Source: Amarobacter sp035326025 (lineage in GTDB: Bacteria; Chloroflexota; Dehalococcoidia; Tepidiformales; Tepidiformaceae). From it: DNA of 5,802 bases. A model generated the notes under the pieces. It was not told the origin of the DNA, searched no databases, and saw only the letters and a list, made by a program, of their open reading frames with translations. Below are positions 5,179-5,802 of this stretch, in pieces (position 1 is the first letter of the stretch; every line of letters begins with the position of its first letter). A program made the position numbers and the translations under genes. The stretch is taken from NCBI GenBank assembly GCA_035326025.1, contig DAOKYT010000095.1, forward strand, positions 1 through 5,802. The letters run 5' to 3'.

Positions 5179-5802
5179 ATGCGAAGACAAGTCGTGATCA
5201 TGTCACTCACCCTCGGCCTGCTGGCTGCCGGTTTGAGTTCGGCGCTGGCAATCACCGACGGGGAACCCGATGGAAACGACCACCCGTACGTGGGGCTGAT
5301 GGTGGCCCAGGATGGGGACGGGAACCCGATGTGGCGCTGCAGTGGGACGCTCATCTCGCCGACGCTGTTCCTGACGGCCGGGCACTGCACCGAAGACCCG
5401 GCGGCGCACGTGGAGATCTGGTTCGAGGCGGATGTTGAGGGTGGGATCCCAGGGAACGGGTATCCGAGTACGGGGGACGTTGGCGGGACGCCCCATACCC
5501 ACCCAAACTATGACCCGAACGCGTTCTACCTGTACGACCTGGGCATCGTGGTGCTGGACACGCCAATGAGTATGCACGAGTACGGCCAGCTGCCGTCGCT
5601 CAACCAGCTCGATTCGCTGGCGAAGCAGCGAGGGACGCAGGATGTAACGTTCACGGCGGTGGGCTACGGACTCCAAAAGGCATTCCCGGATGCGGCGTCA
5701 TGGAAGACCCAAGCGCAGAAAATCCGGATGGCGGCGCACCCGACGGTCGTGCAGATCAACGGCGGGAGGGTGGGGGGTTCGTCGCTCCACCCCTCGCACA
5801 AC
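5179..5802 (+). CDS. Secreted trypsin-like (S1 family) serine protease, 3' end beyond the window
   Basis: The frame stays open for 208 codons to the last base, so the gene is truncated by the window. Residues 1-24 form a signal peptide: MRRQ, a hydrophobic core, then the signal-peptidase site ALA. The mature chain begins ITDGEPDGNDHPYVGL, equivalent to the IVGG start of trypsins. CSGTLISPTLFLTAGHC (54-70) holds the catalytic His69 and the Cys54-Cys70 pair that would form the usual disulfide. YDLGIVVLD (119-127) holds the catalytic Asp120, and VGYG (161-164) matches the conserved Gly region. The catalytic Ser (GDSGGP) is not reached and should lie downstream; its presence is unverified. It would act outside the cytoplasm as an endopeptidase; substrate preference cannot be read. 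The start is supported by GAGGAG 8 bases upstream. Confidence 0.9.
   Translation, partial: MRRQVVIMSLTLGLLAAGLSSALAITDGEPDGNDHPYVGLMVAQDGDGNPMWRCSGTLISPTLFLTAGHCTEDPAAHVEIWFEADVEGGIPGNGYPSTGDVGGTPHTHPNYDPNAFYLYDLGIVVLDTPMSMHEYGQLPSLNQLDSLAKQRGTQDVTFTAVGYGLQKAFPDAASWKTQAQKIRMAAHPTVVQINGGRVGGSSLHPSHN

Noticed and set aside
4545..5390. Leftward open frame antisense to the GNAT and protease genes
   Set aside because: It is Pro/Arg/Ser-rich, without motifs, and opposite two clearly recognisable proteins.

Overview
This is a GC-rich bacterial chromosomal window whose third codon positions are almost always G or C. It holds four complete protein genes plus two that run off the ends. The gene content is housekeeping and accessory metabolism rather than mobile DNA: there is no transposase, phage gene, CRISPR array, tRNA or rRNA. 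High GC, a type III pantothenate kinase next to a bifunctional CoaBC of the Ser/Asp active-site variant, a TVP38-type membrane protein and a C-rich heptanucleotide repeat together suggest a Chloroflexota-like or other high-GC terrestrial or thermal lineage. That placement is only a low-confidence inference.

Layout. Bases 1-63 hold the start of a leftward gene cut by the window edge; only a hydrophobic N-terminus is visible. After a 124-base divergent gap with a 13-base dyad, a rightward metallo-beta-lactamase-fold hydrolase occupies 188-1126. A 237-base convergent gap (1127-1363) separates it from a leftward block: coaBC (1364-2584), coaX (2593-3366) and a TVP38/VTT-domain membrane protein (3524-4420). 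A 70-base array of ten heptamers in the coaX/TVP38 gap forms a G-run motif on the + strand and a C-rich, G-poor tract on the transcribed RNA. From a divergent gap at 4421-4507, a GNAT acetyltransferase runs rightward (4508-5110), followed by the 5' part of a secreted trypsin-like serine protease (5179 to the window end).

How the genes fit together. coaX and coaBC encode consecutive steps of coenzyme A synthesis: pantothenate phosphorylation, then cysteine ligation and decarboxylation. They are 8 bases apart, and the coaBC ribosome binding site overlaps the coaX stop codon, so they are very probably co-transcribed. The TVP38 gene lies upstream on the same strand and may share the transcript, although the repeat tract between them could interrupt it. 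The other genes look like independent units.

I found no convincing new multi-gene system. The points most worth a second look are the altered catalytic residues in CoaC, the protease whose predicted signal-peptidase cut would directly create the activating N-terminus, the heptamer array, and the GNAT gene tail that appears to have read through into the protease promoter.
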